From Gammaproteobacteria bacterium (GTDB lineage: Bacteria; Pseudomonadota; Gammaproteobacteria; Pseudomonadales; Azotimanducaceae): a DNA stretch of 64,000 nucleotides. A program made the position numbers and the translations under genes. Every line of letters begins with the position of its first letter. The stretch's first letter is position 1. Positions 17,490-27,399 of the stretch are shown in pieces. The notes under the pieces are model-generated. The model was not told the DNA's origin and did not search any database. It saw only the letters and a program-made list of their open reading frames with translations. The stretch lies in contig VXNM01000010.1 of assembly GCA_009840545.1 (NCBI GenBank), positions 960,968 to 1,024,967 of the forward strand. The letters run 5' to 3'.

Positions 17490-19126
17490 AGTTTCGCGGC
17501 AACGGGGAGTGGATGGAACACGTCTAGTGGGTCGAGCCTTGGGTGCACAACACTTCGCTCTGCTCGGACATTGGTCTGCGGATAGTCCAGAGTGAAGTGG
17601 AGACCACGACTCTCCTTCCGCCAGCGGGCAGATTGCACTATGAGATCCGCAACAAGTATGAGATTGCGCAGCTCGAGCAGGTCACCATTGACGCGATAGT
17701 TGGAGTAGTAGTCGTGAACTTCGTTCTTTAGAAGTTCAATGCGGCGAGCAGCTCGTTCCAATCTCTTGTTGGTGCGCACAATTCCAACGTAATTCCACAT
17801 GAATCTCCGTAGTTCTGACCAATTCTGTGTGAGCACCACGTCTTCGTCCGAGTTTGTGACTTGACTCTCGTCCCAATCGGAAATGTCTTCGCGAACGCTT
17901 CTGTCGTTATCTTTCCGTTGGAGTATGTGGTCGGCGGTGGTCATTGCATACACCAAGCACTCGAGCAAGGAATTACTCGCTAGTCGATTTGCGCCATGCA
18001 TTCCCGTGCAAGCCGTCTCGCCAATCGCGTAGAGCCCCTTGACATCAGTGGCTCCGTGGTAATTCACCAAGACACCTCCGCAGGTGTAGTGGGCTGCTGG
18101 AACGATCGGTATTGGTTCTGTGCTCATGTCAATCCCAATCGAATCCAGTTTGTCGCAGATTTGAGGAAAGCGCTCTTCAATCTGATTGCGTGACATGTGG
18201 GTGACATCCAAAAAGACACAATCCAGTCCCGACTTCTTCATCTCAAAATCGATTGCACGCGCCACGACATCTCTGGGTGCGAGTTCTCCTCGTGAGTCGA
18301 ATCGACGAACAAAACTCTCTCCATTGGGAAGAATGAGCTTTCCGCCTTCTCCGCGAACTGCTTCGGATATGAGAAATGATCGCGCTTCAGCGTGGTAGAG
18401 GCAAGTTGGATGAAACTGATTGAATTCCATGTTGGAAACGCGGCATCCTGCTCGATACGCGATCGCGATCCCGTCACCCGTTGCTCCGTCTGGATTGCTC
18501 GTGTACTTGTAGGCTTTGGAAGCTCCACCAGTTGCAAGAATGATGGATCGCGCCCGAACTGTTTCCACACAACCGGACTTCCTGTTGTAGACGTATGCCC
18601 CAAGAACCCGGCGACTCTGTGCGCTCGACTCTCGATTTGTCACGACGTCGATCGCGACCCGATCTGTCCTGATTTCGATATTGGGGTGATTGAATGCGCG
18701 TGAGATCAACTTTGTCGCGATCGCGTGACCGGTTGCATCTGCAACGTGTAGCACACGGCGAAAACTGTGAGCCCCTTCCTTGGCCAGATGTGGGCTTCCG
18801 TTTTCCATGTCGAATTGAACGCCCAACTTTTCGAGATGTTCAACTACTGAGCTAGCTTTGGCGACTACTAGCTCCACAGTGGAACGGTTACACAAACCAG
18901 CACCCGCTTTGATGGTGTCTCGCACATGAGATTCAAGTGAATCATCGGGGTCAGTTACTGCTGCCACGCCGCCTTGAGCGCGGTTGGTGGAACTACTTCG
19001 AATGCTTTCTTTCGATAGCACAAGGACTTTGAATGCGGAGGCTAAGCGTAGTGCCGCACTAAGCCCTGCAGCTCCGGCACCTATCACTAAGACATCTACC
19101 TCTGTCCGAAGGTCCAAGTTCGTCAT
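17486..19126 (-). CDS. nadB: L-aspartate oxidase NadB
   Basis: A 546-residue FAD enzyme that oxidises L-aspartate to iminoaspartate, the first step of de novo NAD synthesis. Visible motifs are the dinucleotide fold VLVIGAGAAGLSAALRLAS (residues 13-31), SSTNRAQGGVAAV, HVADATGHAI, ATGGASKAYKYTSNPDGATG, EFNQFHPTCLYH, SEAVRGEGG and GLYAIGETACTGMHGANRLA. ATG 19126 is chosen as the closest start to the FAD-binding strand; GTG/ATG starts at 19159/19153 are possible. It is divergent from rpoE, the same arrangement as in E. coli. No nadA or nadC is nearby. Confidence 0.95.
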   Translation of the reverse strand: MTNLDLRTEVDVLVIGAGAAGLSAALRLASAFKVLVLSKESIRSSSTNRAQGGVAAVTDPDDSLESHVRDTIKAGAGLCNRSTVELVVAKASSVVEHLEKLGVQFDMENGSPHLAKEGAHSFRRVLHVADATGHAIATKLISRAFNHPNIEIRTDRVAIDVVTNRESSAQSRRVLGAYVYNRKSGCVETVRARSIILATGGASKAYKYTSNPDGATGDGIAIAYRAGCRVSNMEFNQFHPTCLYHAEARSFLISEAVRGEGGKLILPNGESFVRRFDSRGELAPRDVVARAIDFEMKKSGLDCVFLDVTHMSRNQIEERFPQICDKLDSIGIDMSTEPIPIVPAAHYTCGGVLVNYHGATDVKGLYAIGETACTGMHGANRLASNSLLECLVYAMTTADHILQRKDNDRSVREDISDWDESQVTNSDEDVVLTQNWSELRRFMWNYVGIVRTNKRLERAARRIELLKNEVHDYYSNYRVNGDLLELRNLILVADLIVQSARWRKESRGLHFTLDYPQTNVRAERSVVHPRLDPLDVFHPLPVAAKL

Positions 19127-19225
19127 GGTCCGAATACAGATACCCGCCGTCATGCACACTTAAAATACAACACTCGCAATTATGCGGATTAGTGAACAAC
19201 CCCAACTTATTTTTGAGGAACCAAT

Positions 19226-19807
19226 TTGCCCGTTGATACCGATGCTGAGCTGGTCAAGCGGGTTCAAGGTGGAGACTCACACGCCTTTGACCTGCTCTTT
19301 GAGCGCTACAAACATAGGATCCATTCCTTGGTCGGAAGATTTGTCGACAGTTACGAGGACTGTGAAGAAGTCGTGCAAGAATCTTTTCTCAAGGCGTACA
19401 AGGCTCTCCCTCGCTTCCGGGGAGAAAGTCAGTTTTACACTTGGCTCTATCGGATCGCAGCCAACACCGCGAAAAACTTTCTAGCTGCTCGTTCGAGAAG
19501 ACCAACTAGATCCGATGTAGATGTAGAAGATGACATTACGGTAAATGAATTAACGAGTTTGCACGAAACCGACAATCCGGAAAACATTCTGGAGAGCGCT
19601 GAGCTGGAACAAATCATCAAGAAAGCAATCCAAGAATTGGAACCAGAACTGAAAAGTGCTGTCACACTAAGGGAATATGCTGGTTTGAGTTACGAGCAAA
19701 TTGCCGAGATTATGGATTGTCCCGTGGGAACGGTTCGGTCTCGGATCTTTAGAGCACGCGAAGCGATCGCTTCTCAGATGCGATCGCGCGGTGATGAGTT
19801 AAGGTAG
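19226..19807 (+). CDS. rpoE: RNA polymerase sigma-E factor
   Basis: A 193-residue ECF sigma factor that directs the envelope-stress regulon. Region 2 (LLFERYKHRIHSLVGRFV, EDCEEVVQESFLKAYKAL, SQFYTWLYRIAANTAKN) and region 4 (LREYAGLSYEQIAEIM, CPVGTVRSRIFRAREAI) are complete. It starts at TTG 19226 with a strong GAGGA five bases upstream; no ATG or GTG fits better, so translation may be deliberately weak. It begins the rpoE-rseA-rseB-rseC unit, divergent from nadB. Confidence 0.97.
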   Translation: MPVDTDAELVKRVQGGDSHAFDLLFERYKHRIHSLVGRFVDSYEDCEEVVQESFLKAYKALPRFRGESQFYTWLYRIAANTAKNFLAARSRRPTRSDVDVEDDITVNELTSLHETDNPENILESAELEQIIKKAIQELEPELKSAVTLREYAGLSYEQIAEIMDCPVGTVRSRIFRAREAIASQMRSRGDELR

Positions 19808-19899
19808 GAATCCAGTCGATGACGTGTACAATCTGTCAATCTTGCGGCAGGAAGCCTATGAGGGGTTAAATGTTCTATGGGTAGCAAGTAAGAGACGAT

Positions 19900-20478
19900 A
19901 TGGCGCAGGCGTTGAATGAAACGTTGTCGGCGTGTTTCGATGGTGAAGCACAAAGAGACGAGCTACGTCGGGTTCTTGATGAGTCAAACTCAAGCGAAGA
20001 TTTGCGCAGTGATTGGCGCTGTTACAGTTCCATTTCAGCAGTTCTTCGAGGCGAGAAACTCTCATCGTTAGAAAGTCCGCGCAACTGGGACGAGTTGACG
20101 GAAAGAATCCCGGATGACCACAACATTGTTGCGCTGCAAGGAAAGCGACGTGTCAATCGAAGAACCATGGTAGGAGGTGCCACAGCCATCTTGGCCATGG
20201 CAGCCACACTTGTCATTGGCGTATACGTGCTGAATCCCCTCGACGACACACCAAGTAGTCAATCGTTGGCCGTGTCAGATGACCAGATTTTGAACGAGAG
20301 TGCGAGTTCCGAATTACAGGTCTCCACTTCTTCAGGAACCTTGGTCAACTTGCCGTTGGATATTCAACAGCAACACTTAGAGAAGCTAGTTGTCCATGAC
20401 GCAAATGCATTTGTCTCTGGCAGCACTCCCATCACCATTCCACAAGTTGTAACTCGCAAGGTCTCAAGCTCAGAATGA
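19900..20478 (+). CDS. rseA: Sigma-E anti-sigma factor RseA (MucA)
   Basis: A 192-residue inner-membrane anti-sigma factor. The cytoplasmic N-terminal domain (LNETLSACFDGEAQRDELRR, then W-x-x-Y-x-x-I-x-x-V-L-R-G-E) would bind sigma-E. One membrane helix lies at about residues 92-111 (ATAILAMAATLVIGVYVL), and a short periplasmic domain would be cut by stress proteases and bound by RseB. Its ATGA stop/start overlap with rseB indicates coupling. Synteny (rpoE before, rseB and rseC after) confirms the call although the family is poorly conserved. Confidence 0.92.
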   Translation: MAQALNETLSACFDGEAQRDELRRVLDESNSSEDLRSDWRCYSSISAVLRGEKLSSLESPRNWDELTERIPDDHNIVALQGKRRVNRRTMVGGATAILAMAATLVIGVYVLNPLDDTPSSQSLAVSDDQILNESASSELQVSTSSGTLVNLPLDIQQQHLEKLVVHDANAFVSGSTPITIPQVVTRKVSSSE

Positions 20479-21485
20479 CCTTTCGTCCCTCCCCACCCCA
20501 CCCCATCACAACCCTAGTTCTCTGTTGCACTGTTTTTGGCTATTGTTCCGCCATTGCTGAGGAACGTAGTGCAGAAGAATGGTTGCGAGCGATGAACGCG
20601 GCGCAGCAAGAACTGAGCTATGCGGGGACGTTGAGTTATTTCAACGGTGACGAACTCACTACGTTGGACTATCGACACATGGTTGTGCACGGCGAAGTAC
20701 ATCAACACGTGACCCCCCTGAACGGACCTTCCAGAAAGTTCATTCGTGAAGGACTCAGCGTATCGCTGCAGTTGGATAGCGACGATGAACTAGTTCAAAT
20801 GCAAGAGAAGATCGAGGCAGGCGGAATATCAACAACTTTTAATCCAAAGTTTGACAAGCTTGGAGAGACGTACAACATTGCAGTGGATGGTTATGGGCGA
20901 ATTGCGAATCGATCTGCAGTTTGCGTGTCCATGACTCCCAAGGAACAGGATCGCTATCGGATTCACCTTTGGATAGATAAGCAGACGAGCATTCTTCTAC
21001 GTTGGGATATGCGCGACCACGACAACCGACCCGTAAGCATCTGGCAATTCACCGAGTTTGAACTTATCGAAGAAGACTTACGTCAGCATTCCTTTGCCAA
21101 CGGATCGAACTTCAGCGTTACTTTGGACATCAAGTCGAAACAATCGGTGGAGGAACACGAAGACGACGAGGATGTCCAATGGCATCTCGACTGGGTACCC
21201 AAGGGGTTTGAACTTTCCGGAACCAGCAATCAAGAATTGAGTCTAGGTCGCGATTCGTCACACAACGTAATGTACTCTGACGGAATTGTTGCTGTTTCGG
21301 TGTTTGTCGAGCCAGCACCTAAGTCGCACGAGGGCGTGGCGATGGAGTCAGTATCAGGATCGACTGTCGTTGTGTCGCATACGATTCAAGACCACCGAGG
21401 TCAGTCAAAGCTAGTTACAGTCGTTGGAGACTTGCCCAAGAAAACCGTGTGGCGCATCGCCCGCGGTGTCAAGTTCGATCCCTAG
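20475..21485 (+). CDS. rseB: Periplasmic sigma-E regulator RseB (MucB)
   Basis: A 336-residue exported protein that binds the periplasmic part of RseA and shields it from proteolysis until envelope damage is sensed. A signal peptide (residues about 1-27) is followed by AEEWLRAMNAAQQELSYAGT, YRHMVVHGEVHQHVTPLNGP, YRIHLWIDKQTSILLRWDM and HLDWVPKGFEL, which fit the two-domain RseB family. It overlaps rseA by four bases at ATG 20475. Confidence 0.93.
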   Translation: MTFRPSPPHPITTLVLCCTVFGYCSAIAEERSAEEWLRAMNAAQQELSYAGTLSYFNGDELTTLDYRHMVVHGEVHQHVTPLNGPSRKFIREGLSVSLQLDSDDELVQMQEKIEAGGISTTFNPKFDKLGETYNIAVDGYGRIANRSAVCVSMTPKEQDRYRIHLWIDKQTSILLRWDMRDHDNRPVSIWQFTEFELIEEDLRQHSFANGSNFSVTLDIKSKQSVEEHEDDEDVQWHLDWVPKGFELSGTSNQELSLGRDSSHNVMYSDGIVAVSVFVEPAPKSHEGVAMESVSGSTVVVSHTIQDHRGQSKLVTVVGDLPKKTVWRIARGVKFDP

Positions 21486-21517
21486 TTTCTCCCCTCCCTT
21501 TCTACTCTATTACAACA

Positions 21518-21889
21518 GTGCTGCTTGGATGTGGAACCGTTGTCGCTACCGTCCCAAACCGTAGCCTAATACGCATCACGCGCGAGAAGTGTGTTGGTTG
21601 CCCGGGGGCCTGCTTTCGTTTTGCCAAGGGAGATTCTGAACTCTGGCTTGAAGAACAGTTTCAAGTTGGAACCAAAGTTGAATTTGAAACCTCATCCGTT
21701 GCACTAGTAGTTGGTACGTCGATCACCATGGGCATGCCACTAATTACAGCAGGTGCTACTTACTACTTCTCTAGCTCTTGGATGATCACTGCAGGAGCTA
21801 CTTTTTTGAGTGTCCTTTTAGCTCTAGCGTGCTGTCGAACCGAAAAATTTAGGCTTTTGTTAGTGCCACATGTGCGTAACGTTGTGTAA
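21518..21889 (+). CDS. rseC: Sigma-E positive regulator RseC (MucC)
   Basis: A membrane protein with the RseC/MucC pattern: an N-terminal cytoplasmic beta segment, a cysteine cluster EKCVGCPGACFRF that may bind a metal centre, and two membrane helices (ALVVGTSITMGMPLITAGAT and MITAGATFLSVLLALACC). The start is uncertain. GTG 21518 puts the protein just after rseB and gives about 123 residues; an upstream in-frame ATG at 21449 overlaps rseB. No clear ribosome binding site is visible. It ends the classical sigma-E operon; no mucD/degP follows. Confidence 0.8.
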   Translation: MLLGCGTVVATVPNRSLIRITREKCVGCPGACFRFAKGDSELWLEEQFQVGTKVEFETSSVALVVGTSITMGMPLITAGATYYFSSSWMITAGATFLSVLLALACCRTEKFRLLLVPHVRNVV

Positions 21890-21981
21890 ACTAAGAGGCT
21901 TTTCGATTGCTGGTAGTAGTCGCTTAGTGTCGAAATAGTCGCTTCGGCGACGAGTTGAATTGGCGAGAAAGGGTCGTTGTA

Positions 21982-22839
21982 ATGATTGACAGTTGGCTGA
22001 GATCTAGCCTCCTCGTTCTAGTGCTGTTTCTCTCCGGAGCAGTACTTGCGGAAGGCTTCGTGATTTATAGCAGCTGGCAATTGGAGTGGCGCGCTCGGAC
22101 AGAGGCTGTTCGCACCACAGAGTCACTGGATGTGAATGCCATAGTCAAGCAAGCGAGGGTTTTGGGCCAAGACTGGTACCGGGTCGTAGCCAAAGTTGAC
22201 TCCGAAAGTGGAGAATACTTGATGCTGGATGCGATGGCTAAGGATTGGGACGTTTGGTACTTGTCCTCATCGGACGACTCATGGGTTTCCAACGGTTCAC
22301 TAGCCAACAATCCGCAAGCCCCGATGGAAGCAGATACAGTGGCTCCAGTCTCATTGGTAGTTGAACCCCTGTTTTCAGATGACGGCGATAGTTCGGATCA
22401 TACTCTGGCTCCAAGCACAGCTACCCCAACGAAACCCGATGAACCTCAGGTTGTAGCGGAGATTGAGACCGACACTTCAGAACCTGACGTCACAACACCT
22501 TCATCAGTAGAGGAAGAGGATCTTCCCATAGAACCGGAAGGCAACAATGCTTCAGTTGCCGAGGGAGAGGAGCTTCCCATCGAACCGGAAGAAGATCTCG
22601 TTGCCTCCTCCGATTCAGCAGGCGATTCCACGCTCTCAGTTGAGTCAACCTTGCGCGAAGTTGAGACGATTCAAAGGCAGGCACAAGACCTAATTTCAAA
22701 CTGGGTGCAACGCGAAAACCCGACAACCTATGTGTTGCCCACGGAGTCTGACTCCGAGTTGGGCGAAAACCAAAATATGGACCCATCACGTGAAACTTGG
22801 TTCAACGAATTGCGGGTTCCAGAGAGAAGGCGTAGATAG
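21982..22839 (+). CDS. Exported protein with SPOR-like domain and acidic linker
   Basis: A 285-residue protein starting at ATG 21982 with AAAGGG upstream. A signal peptide (residues 1-23) leads into FVIYSSWQLEWRARTEAV and DWYRVVAKVDSESGEYL, the pattern of a SPOR domain (peptidoglycan binding at division sites in known members). The middle is low-complexity and acidic, with an imperfect repeat EEEDLPIEPE / GEELPIEPEE. The C-terminus is helical (EVETIQRQAQDLISNWVQ). It sits where mucD would be in pseudomonads, 92 bases after rseC. A role in envelope monitoring is inference. Confidence 0.65.
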   Translation: MIDSWLRSSLLVLVLFLSGAVLAEGFVIYSSWQLEWRARTEAVRTTESLDVNAIVKQARVLGQDWYRVVAKVDSESGEYLMLDAMAKDWDVWYLSSSDDSWVSNGSLANNPQAPMEADTVAPVSLVVEPLFSDDGDSSDHTLAPSTATPTKPDEPQVVAEIETDTSEPDVTTPSSVEEEDLPIEPEGNNASVAEGEELPIEPEEDLVASSDSAGDSTLSVESTLREVETIQRQAQDLISNWVQRENPTTYVLPTESDSELGENQNMDPSRETWFNELRVPERRRR

Positions 22840-23037
22840 CCTTCGACACTCGTCTCAAATGGGCGAGTTCTTCATTCACAACTCAAGACATATAGGCGCT
22901 CATCAAGTCTGGTAGCAGCTTCGGGTCGCTGTCACTGCAAGTTTTGTGGATGTAACCCGTCTACTGGAGGTCATTTCTTCCAATCTGAGCTTCCTATAAT
23001 TTCGTCGCAATTCCCTTAAACCTAAAGAATTCTTTCC

Positions 23038-24531
23038 ATGTCTGCTCAAGAAGCCTTACACAATAAGTTTCGCGTGATTCACAATCTCAATCACGCATCC
23101 CAATATCTCTCTTGGGACGAAGCGGTCATGATGCCGAAAGGAGGAGGTTTGGCTCGCGCAGATTCGCTCGCGACACTGCGTTTAATCGTTCATGAAATGA
23201 TCACGAGCTCTGAAATGGGCGAACTCATTGAAGCAGCCAGGGAACAGAACCCGACCGATGAATGGGAGGCAGCCAATTTGCGCGTCATTGAACATCAGCG
23301 AGAACGTTCGACAGCTGTACCTCCCGACTTGGTCGTCGCGCTTTCGAAGGCCTCTTCTGCCTGCGAACAAGAATGGCGCGAGAAGCGTGCCGAGAACGAT
23401 TGGAACTCGGTTGTTCCTTTGCTCGCAGAGGTTGTGAAGCTCACAAGAGAACGAGCTGTTTCTCTTGGGGAAGCTCTCGCACTCGACCCCTACGACGCAC
23501 TCTTGGACGAATACGAGCCCGGACTCAAACAGCAGTTCATCGATCCATTGTTTACTCGCTTGGTTGAATTTCTTCCAGGATTTGTAGATGACATACTTAC
23601 GAGACAAGGACCGCCGGAGAAATTTCAGGGAGACTTTTCTCCGGAACGACAGATGGAACTCGCAACCCGACTTATGAAACCCCTCGGTTTCAATTTTGCT
23701 CGAGGACGTATCGATACGAGTCACCATCCTTTTTCGTGTGGGAACTTCACCGATACAAGAATCACAACTCGATTCGGCGCGGACGATTTTCTTGAATCCA
23801 TGTATGCGGTTCTACACGAGACAGGACATGCCCTGTACCAACAAGGGCTTCCTCAGTGCATGTCTGATCAGCCTGTAAGCCATTCCTTGGGCATGATGAT
23901 TCACGAGAGCCAATCACTATTCATGGAAATGCAAGTCTGCAGAGGTGATTCCTTTCTTCAGTTTGCAAAACCCGTCATCGAGGAAACACTAAGTGTTCGT
24001 GGAAACGGAACACCATGGAATCTAGACACGCTATCCAGAGCGGTGAGGCGTGTGGAACGAGGAAAAATCCGGGTCGAGTCGGACGAAACGACATATCCTT
24101 TGCACATAGTTCTGCGTTATGGGATCGAGAAAGCTCTCTTGCAGGGCGAATTATCCGTCGAGGACATTCCAGACGCCTGGAATCAGCGGATGTTGGATTC
24201 ATTTGGAATTGAACTTGGGGACGACTATCGAAATGGTTGCATGCAAGATGTACATTGGTTTGCCGGTTTGATTGGATACTTTCCGTGCTACTCACTTGGA
24301 GCACTTACCGCGGCACAGCTGTATCAGGCAATGGTTCGAGAAATCGGTGATATCGAAAACGATTTTGTAGCTGGTAGGTTTGATAGATCCCTTGGTTGGC
24401 AGCGAGCCAACGTGCATTCTCGCGGGCAACTGATTCCCAGTTTCGAATTGATTGAGACCGTCACAGGAAGCCCTCTGAGTTGCGACCCATTTATTGCACA
24501 CGTCACCTCACGTTACGGTTCTGGGAGCTAG
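23038..24531 (+). CDS. M32-family carboxypeptidase (Taq type)
   Basis: A 497-residue cytoplasmic zinc carboxypeptidase. The catalytic HETGH is at residues 260-264 and the third ligand glutamate in HESQS at residue 290, the 30-residue separation expected for the family. Other signatures are [47 protein letters not shown] and [20 protein letters not shown]. It removes C-terminal amino acids with broad specificity. It lies upstream of lepA with 16 bases between stop and lepA start, so the two may be co-transcribed. Confidence 0.95.
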   Translation: MSAQEALHNKFRVIHNLNHASQYLSWDEAVMMPKGGGLARADSLATLRLIVHEMITSSEMGELIEAAREQNPTDEWEAANLRVIEHQRERSTAVPPDLVVALSKASSACEQEWREKRAENDWNSVVPLLAEVVKLTRERAVSLGEALALDPYDALLDEYEPGLKQQFIDPLFTRLVEFLPGFVDDILTRQGPPEKFQGDFSPERQMELATRLMKPLGFNFARGRIDTSHHPFSCGNFTDTRITTRFGADDFLESMYAVLHETGHALYQQGLPQCMSDQPVSHSLGMMIHESQSLFMEMQVCRGDSFLQFAKPVIEETLSVRGNGTPWNLDTLSRAVRRVERGKIRVESDETTYPLHIVLRYGIEKALLQGELSVEDIPDAWNQRMLDSFGIELGDDYRNGCMQDVHWFAGLIGYFPCYSLGALTAAQLYQAMVREIGDIENDFVAGRFDRSLGWQRANVHSRGQLIPSFELIETVTGSPLSCDPFIAHVTSRYGSGS

Positions 24532-24547
24532 ATTTACGGTTCCTGAT

Positions 24548-26365
24548 GTGACCGATTCAACTGAGTCGAGGATTCCACTCACTCGCAACTTTTCCATCAT
24601 CGCGCACATAGATCACGGCAAGTCCACGGTTGCCGATCGCTTGATTCAACGATGCGGAGGGCTGTCAGACCGAGAAATGGCCGATCAGGTTCTAGATTCG
24701 ATGGATTTGGAACGCGAGCGAGGGATAACGATTAAGTCTCAAAGCGTGGCACTTCACTACGAAGCCCGTGATGGACTTACATACCGACTGAACTTTATCG
24801 ACACGCCGGGACACGTCGACTTTAGCTACGAAGTTTCCCGCTCACTAGCAGGTTGCGAGGGGGCATTGCTCATTGTTGACGCCGCACAGGGAGTCGAGGC
24901 TCAGTCGGTTGCCAACTGCTACGCTGCCATCGAACAGGGGTTAGAAGTCATTCCCGTATTGAACAAGATGGATTTGCCACAGGCAGATGCCGAGCGAGCG
25001 TCAACTGAGATCGAATCACTAATTGGATTGCCCACAGACAACATTCTCAAAATTAGTGCTAAGAGAGGCGATGGAATTGACGATCTCCTTGAACTAATCG
25101 TAAATGAGATCCCTTCGCCTAGTGCGACGGAATCGGACAAGCTACGAGCATTGATCATGGACTCGTGGTTTGACCGGTATGCTGGCGTAGTTTCCTTGGT
25201 TCGAGTATTCGAGGGAGCGATCAATGTTGGCGACCGCATCGTTTCGCATTCGGTTGGGAAGGAACACAATGTGGAGCAATTAGGTGTGTTTACACCGCGC
25301 CGAGAACCTCGTGAGACGCTGCATGCAGGGGACGTGGGATACGTTGTGGCGGGCATTAAAGATATACACGGTGCTCCAGTAGGAGACACGTTGACTTCGG
25401 CCAAGGACACCGCTCAGCCTTTGCCAGGATTTGAAAGACTCAAGCCGCAGGTTTATGCGGGTCTCTATCCCAGCGACCCAGATGACTACGAACCACTTGG
25501 CAGGGCATTGGAAAAACTGGGCCTCAACGACGCATCCCTTCACTATGAGACGGAAAACTCTGACGCACTGGGATTCGGTTACCGTTGTGGATTCCTTGGG
25601 ATGCTACACATGGAAATCGTGCAAGAGCGAATTGAACGGGAGTATGAACTTGACGTAGTCGTGACTGCGCCGTCCGTAGTCTATGAAGTTTTGCGACGTG
25701 ATGGTTCGACGCTTCAGATACATAATCCGTCACAACTTGACGAAATCTTGGACTTAGTGGAAATTCGAGAACCCATTGCCCAGGTGAATGTTCTGGTACC
25801 GCAACAGTTTCTGGGCAACGTAATGGAGTTGTGCATTGACCGTCGTGGAGTTCAAAGAAATATGCAGATGACTAGCTCGCAGGTCTCGCTGACATACGAC
25901 ATTCCAATGGGTGAGGTGGTTGTGGACTTTTTCGATCGACTAAAGTCCGTAAGTCGTGGCTACGCTTCGTTGGACTACTCCTTTGATCGATTCGAAGTTG
26001 CACCTCTGGTTCGTCTCGACATTCTCATCAATGAAGCTCGGGTCGACAGCCTTGCGGTCATCGTTCATCGTGATCTGGCTCAATCTCGAGGAAGGCAAGT
26101 GGCAGTCAGGTTAAAAGAGGAAATTCCGAGACAGATGTTTGACGTGGCGATTCAAGCAGCGATAGGTCGCAAAGTGTTAGCACGAACAACTGTAAAGGCA
26201 TTAAGGAAGAACGTTACTGCAAAGTGCTATGGTGGCGACGTAACTCGCAAGAAGAAACTCTTGGAAAAGCAAAAAAAGGGTAAAAAGCGAATGAAACAGA
26301 TAGGAAAAGTGGAAATTCCGCAAAACGCCTTTCTCGCTTCATTGACTATGGATCGATCGTCGTAG
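24548..26365 (+). CDS. lepA: Elongation factor 4 (LepA)
   Basis: A 605-residue translational GTPase, close to the usual 600. G motifs: [23 protein letters not shown] and the ISAKRGDG region; the LepA-specific C-terminal domain ends [20 protein letters not shown] and [14 protein letters not shown] 24548 is chosen from family length; an upstream ATG at 24494 would overlap the carboxypeptidase gene by 38 bases. LepA acts on ribosomes during initiation or stalled elongation. The usual partner lepB (signal peptidase I) does not follow; a gap and a crotonase gene do. Confidence 0.96.
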   Translation: MTDSTESRIPLTRNFSIIAHIDHGKSTVADRLIQRCGGLSDREMADQVLDSMDLERERGITIKSQSVALHYEARDGLTYRLNFIDTPGHVDFSYEVSRSLAGCEGALLIVDAAQGVEAQSVANCYAAIEQGLEVIPVLNKMDLPQADAERASTEIESLIGLPTDNILKISAKRGDGIDDLLELIVNEIPSPSATESDKLRALIMDSWFDRYAGVVSLVRVFEGAINVGDRIVSHSVGKEHNVEQLGVFTPRREPRETLHAGDVGYVVAGIKDIHGAPVGDTLTSAKDTAQPLPGFERLKPQVYAGLYPSDPDDYEPLGRALEKLGLNDASLHYETENSDALGFGYRCGFLGMLHMEIVQERIEREYELDVVVTAPSVVYEVLRRDGSTLQIHNPSQLDEILDLVEIREPIAQVNVLVPQQFLGNVMELCIDRRGVQRNMQMTSSQVSLTYDIPMGEVVVDFFDRLKSVSRGYASLDYSFDRFEVAPLVRLDILINEARVDSLAVIVHRDLAQSRGRQVAVRLKEEIPRQMFDVAIQAAIGRKVLARTTVKALRKNVTAKCYGGDVTRKKKLLEKQKKGKKRMKQIGKVEIPQNAFLASLTMDRSS

Positions 26366-26545
26366 TCTATCGTGTCAATATTTGAGGTCAGACTCTTTAA
26401 TAAGCTCAAATTCGCAAGCAAGTCGATTTAAGCCTCCTCCCCAACGGTGCCTCGTCGCTTCTTATGAACTATTGGTGATGAGTACCATAGAAATAGGACT
26501 AACAGCAATGGCTTAATAAGTCGCGATTTCTTAGGGAGTAAATGA

Positions 26546-27316
26546 GTGACACAATTCTGCAAAGTTGACTCGAAGGACCACATTCTGACGGTAACAATCA
26601 ACCGTCCAGAACGGCTCAACGCGCTACACCCGCCTGGTAATGCGGAGCTTGGAGAAGTGTTCGATGCATTTGCCGCAGATGACGATCTTTGGGTGGCGAT
26701 CATTACGGGTGAAGGTCGAGGTTTTTGTGCGGGAAACGATCTTCGTTATCAAGCTGAGGGAGGTGAGCGTGTCCCAAATCCCAAAGGATTCGGAGGGTTG
26801 ACCTCTCGTTTTGACTTGAGCAAGCCAGTAGTTGCTGCGGTCAACGGCGTGGCAATGGGCGGAGGTTTTGAGATTTGTTTGGCATGCGATCTGATCATCG
26901 CCTCCGAGAGTGCACTTTTTGCGTTGCCCGAACCGAAAGTTGGACTCGCTGCGTTAGCTGGTGGTCTACAACGACTACCGCGCCAAATTGGAGTGAAGAG
27001 GGCATTGGGAATGATCTTGACGGGACGACATGTTTCACCTCAAGAGGGGAAGGAGCTTGGTTTCGTAAACGATGTTGTTCCGCACGACGAGCTAATGGAA
27101 GCAACTCACAAGTGGGTTGCCCAGATCTTGGAATGCGCACCTCTGTCGATTCGAGCGAGCAAGGACGTTGTTTACCGAAGTCTCTCGATGGGCTCTTTGG
27201 AGGAGTCGATGTCAGTCCGCTACGACTCGGTGGGAGCTCTGTCTAAGAGTGAAGACTTTATCGAAGGACCCCGTGCGTTTTCAGAGAAGCGTCCCCCCAA
27301 CTGGAAGGGTCGCTAG
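26546..27316 (+). CDS. Enoyl-CoA hydratase/isomerase (crotonase) family protein
   Basis: A 256-residue crotonase. The oxyanion-hole segments AGNDLRY and GVAMGGGFEI are present, and both catalytic glutamates of true hydratases are conserved (E109 in GGGFEI, E129 in FALPEPKVGL). It therefore probably hydrates a 2-enoyl-CoA; acyl specificity is unknown. GTG 26546 has GGGAG upstream. An ATG four bases earlier is out of frame and stops the correct protein. A single gene with its own 180-base leader, followed by the gamma-glutamyltransferase-family gene. Confidence 0.9.
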   Translation: MTQFCKVDSKDHILTVTINRPERLNALHPPGNAELGEVFDAFAADDDLWVAIITGEGRGFCAGNDLRYQAEGGERVPNPKGFGGLTSRFDLSKPVVAAVNGVAMGGGFEICLACDLIIASESALFALPEPKVGLAALAGGLQRLPRQIGVKRALGMILTGRHVSPQEGKELGFVNDVVPHDELMEATHKWVAQILECAPLSIRASKDVVYRSLSMGSLEESMSVRYDSVGALSKSEDFIEGPRAFSEKRPPNWKGR

Positions 27317-27368
27317 ACCAAAGAGCTCGTGCTCAGTCCTCGAGCACTATCACACCAACAGGCAATGC

Positions 27369-27390
27369 AGAATTTCCACGTGGAAATTCT
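27369..27390. promoter_or_regulatory. Perfect 22-base palindrome, likely operator
   Basis: AGAATTTCCAC followed directly by its exact reverse complement, centred on CACGTG. It lies 9 bases before the ATG of the downstream gene and ends right before its ribosome binding site (TAAGGG). Perfect symmetry without a loop is more typical of a dimeric-repressor site than of a terminator; an mRNA hairpin hiding the ribosome binding site is an alternative. Confidence 0.6.
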
Positions 27391-27399
27391 TAAGGGTAG

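Noticed and set aside
26542..26560. ATG just before the crotonase gene
   Set aside because: It is in a different frame from the conserved protein; GTG 26546 is in frame and has a ribosome binding site.
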